This document shows positions 61,471 to 64,000 of a DNA stretch of 64,000 bases, piece after piece. Numbering within the stretch: the first letter of the stretch is position 1; each line of letters starts with the position of its first letter. The DNA lies in contig WIXG01000191.1 in NCBI GenBank assembly GCA_009869945.1, positions 1 to 64,000 on the forward strand. The letters run 5' to 3'. Under the pieces are notes generated by a model. The model had not been told where the DNA came from, searched no databases, and saw nothing but the letters and a program-made list of their open reading frames with translations. Position numbers and translations under genes: made by a program. The stretch is from Mesaphorura yosii (lineage: Eukaryota > Arthropoda > Collembola > Poduromorpha > Tullbergiidae).

Positions 61471-62943
61471 CTTGACTGTAGATAAACCTGCTTTGAGACA
61501 ATCCCACCGTATGATTTCGCATTGAGTTCTTTTCGTAGAGCGAACGTGTGACAATAATCTCTCCTCCCACATCGGCTGTACGGCTTTGTACAAAAATTAC
61601 CATCGTTGGCTGTGCATCTTTTTTCAGTTAAAGGGCATTGTTTAGTTGCTTTCTTTGTTGTGGCTGGGTGGATTATTAATCAACATTACAGTTTGCGTTT
61701 CTCACCAAACTACACTGCCCCACCCAGCAAAAGTCAATCTGAATAATCGGTTGAGGGACGCCGAGAAATTCTACCGTATGAGATACAAAATCTATCCACT
61801 CATTGATCAATTCGGAATTCGTTCTCGTCACCGTGCAACGAGATAGATCTGCCGAGGCTCAGTATGAATCGTCTTACCGATGCATACGGCTCAGACGCAA
61901 ATTAATAATAATAACAGTAATTCGGTTTAATTCAAGATGTAGAATATTCGCGTCCCTTTTGAAGGCGTGACGTAAGTAAATTCTTGGCGCAAATGCAATA
62001 CTTTCAATGGGGCGATTCGTTGAGTAGCTTCTTCTGAAATCAGCTAGCCGGCGAAATTTACAGTGGTGTACATGTTGACATGGGGTGGGTATGTATTAGG
62101 GTCGCCGTTGCGAACCTGATATTTCCTGCACAAAACAGCCACGTATTAAAATATTTTAATACTTGTTGTGCTTGTAATTCAAAATAACGTTTAGTTGTAA
62201 AGCATAAACAAAAGCGTTTCATGTTCAACGCTGGTATTTCTAACGGACAAACTTAAATCTTCTTTCGTGGTAGCAGTAGAATAAACAAGATTGTGCATCT
62301 CAACAAGTGAACACATTCTAATTTATTTCTCCTGAATCCGAGTTGATGGTTTCTGAGTTCGATTTCGTATCCTCATTGTCTGTTCAATTCGTCGTTCACG
62401 TTCCTGAGCTCGCACTCCTTATCCTGAAGTCGCATTGATCGGGATTGAACAATTGTCGTGGCGGGTTCATCGACTGAAGCAACGTCGCATTCGCATTCGA
62501 GACCGAGACGTCGGGAACTGGATTGACTGTCGTAAAAGTTTAATATTTGTTTCACACTCAAGTCAGATAGGACCATAACAAGCAGCATTGCATTTTCTAA
62601 GTAATTGAGAATCTGATACAAGCTACTTTCGATTAGAACGGATGACCCAATATATGTCTTGACAAAGAAACAGGAGTATTAATCCTTCTACTTTCTCATT
62701 TTATTTCAGAGTGTTACGTGCGAGAGTAATATTAAGTATTACCAAATACTTACAAACTTAGTGATCAGTGAACATAAACAATATTACAATGAGTAAAGCG
62801 GACAATGTGCTGGGCACATTTAAGAACATGAAGGAATTATACAGTGAAAACCCAATAGGAGCTTTAAAAATTGACATCAATCTTATCGACGTTTTCGATG
62901 GTAAAACTGTGCACCATAGCCCAGAAAGCTGCACACCTGCAAT
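61471..62943. other. Intergenic, about 1.5 kb, with small unconfirmed open frames
   Basis: It lies upstream of the small minus-strand gene and downstream of SUB1. It contains a plus-strand frame at 61646-61846 that reads like a signal peptide plus short basic chain but has no ATG. There is also a minus-strand frame at 62373-62621, and a 52-codon plus-strand frame starting ATG at 62789 that ends inside the last SUB1 exon. None is secure enough to call as a gene. Confidence 0.4.
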
Positions 62944-63755
62944 TTAAAACTTCTTCAACCGTTTGTTAACTTCGGGAGCAAATTTCATCAATTCCTGCCA
63001 CTGCGGAACGGTCAAGCTTATTCCTGTATTCCAAATCAAGAAAGATTAAAACCAAAGAACTGAAGTCGAAACTATTGAAAGTAAATGGGTACCCTTTCGA
63101 CCCGGTTTTAACTCTCCATCAGTTTCGTAGAACTCACGAATGTTTACGTAAACTTTTCCCTTGAATTCACTGACAGAAACTTGGCGCTTAGCTCTTGCAT
63201 CAATGGTCCAGCTTTTCTCTGTTTAACAATTACAGGTGACTTTAAGAGCCAGTTTCATACCGTCAAGGTTCTTAGACCACCTTGGACATACCTCCGTCAT
63301 CATCAGAATCAGACCCCTTCCTCTTCTTGCTGCCGCTGGAGGACCTGTGTGACGAGTCCGACTTTGACTTCTTGTGAGAGTCAGATTTTGATACATGCCC
63401 CGACGAATGTTTGTGCTTTTTCGGCGGTGGCTTTTTCTGCAAAGAATGAATATTAGCGGGTATAATGTATGCTTTGCTGGTGATAATGATAATGTGATGG
63501 GTAATTATTGTGAAGCGAGGCCGGTTGTTGTTACTCGTATTACGCTACCTCTTCCTCAGATTCAGAAGATGACCCTGACTCGGAACTCTTGGGTTTTGTC
63601 TTAGACGCTGGTCCAAGTTTCTTATCCTTCTTTGGAGAAACGATTTCGCCTTCCGAATCCGAACCAGACGAAGATCTTGACTTGCCTGATGCATCAGACT
63701 TCGATTCGTACTCGTCGTCGCTGTCCAAAACTCTTTTATGTACTTTAGAAGACAT
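62944..63755 (-). CDS. SUB1: SUB1/PC4 transcriptional coactivator
   Basis: Four exons on the minus strand (63549-63755, 63292-63436, 63093-63218, 62944-63023) encode 185 residues (human 127). The C-terminal 65 residues are the PC4 single-strand DNA-binding domain: [32 protein letters not shown] and [12 protein letters not shown]4 helps RNA polymerase II transcription, and also replication and repair, as a nuclear dimer. The N-terminal 110 residues are almost all Ser, Lys, Asp and Glu ([52 protein letters not shown]), a longer version of the SEAC region whose phosphorylation switches vertebrate PC4. The exon joins keep frame and give the correct PC4 spacing. The acceptor ending at 63219 was chosen because it alone keeps frame into the DNA-binding domain. 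Confidence 0.93.
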
Positions 63756-64000
63756 GTTCAGCTAATTCTTTAATGTGCAAATTCTTGTTCTTTATCTGAT
63801 GCTAATTTCTTAATTAATCAAATTACTGTGTTCGGAAATAACAAGCATAAAGCTGACAACCGCGTAGCAGAAAGACGATGCATGAACGAAACTGAATACA
63901 GCTGCGGCTTCTTGGGTTTATTTACCGCTTCTCGAACTTGTAGCAAATCAAATCCATTCTACGGAACTCGAGCCTTGCGTGCAAAAGATAGCGTTTGAAA
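63756..64000. other. Window end, upstream of SUB1
   Basis: Likely the SUB1 promoter and leader. No exon was seen. Confidence 0.5.

Noticed and set aside
62373-62621. 82-codon minus-strand frame with a hydrophobic start
   Set aside because: Starts at TTG; the internal ATG gives about 71 residues with no known motif. I could not find supporting exons, so no gene is called.
1-64000. CRISPR arrays, insertion sequences, transposons, bacterial operons or integrated viral genes
   Set aside because: No spaced repeats, terminal inverted repeats, transposase, integrase or viral protein signatures were seen on either strand.

Overview
This is a nuclear window from an animal. The genes are split by many short GT-AG introns, mostly 60 to 120 bases. 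There are no operons, and the best matches are metazoan families: SHPRH, NOL6, ATG7, MLH1, SLC35B1, an animal-type fatty acid synthase, an FMRFamide-type GPCR, a painless-like TRPA channel and a CYP2-clan P450. The GPCR, TRP and P450 types and the compact genes suggest a protostome, most likely an arthropod such as a springtail or a branchiopod crustacean. That placement is inference and cannot be settled here. I rebuilt 16 multi-exon or single-exon gene models by joining exons at GT-AG borders. Every model keeps one open frame to a stop codon, and each total length is a multiple of three.

Layout. 229-2541 (-) ACSF2-like acyl-CoA synthetase. 5018-6311 (+) kraken/SERHL-type alpha/beta hydrolase. 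8147-9897 (+) SLC46-type transporter. 12138-19727 (+) an 18-exon fatty acid synthase that stops right after its acyl carrier domain and has no thioesterase. It converges tail to tail with SLC35B1 (19895-21279, -). 22266-24467 (-) kelch-repeat protein. 25529-32521 (-) SHPRH. 33122-37420 (-) NOL6. 37970-40545 (-) ATG7, divergent from MLH1 (41195-44388, +). 44803-45619 (-) a small six-exon beta-trefoil, ricin-type protein. 48448-49836 (+) peptide GPCR. 51456-52214 (+) secreted Pro-Val-rich protein with a clear TATA promoter. 52585-54590 (-) cytochrome P450. 56038-56688 (+) a Hint (hedgehog C-terminal) domain standing alone. 57351-60517 (+) TRPA-type channel. 60740-61470 (-) a second small gene that looks like a diverged relative of the first beta-trefoil gene. 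62944-63755 (-) SUB1/PC4 coactivator.

The centre (25-44 kb) is a block of housekeeping genes: genome maintenance (SHPRH, MLH1), ribosome biogenesis (NOL6) and autophagy (ATG7). The flanks hold lipid metabolism, transport, sensory and signalling genes. The parts most worth a second look are the thioesterase-less synthase, the hog-only gene, and the two beta-trefoil genes, which share intron positions and phases although their sequences differ greatly.
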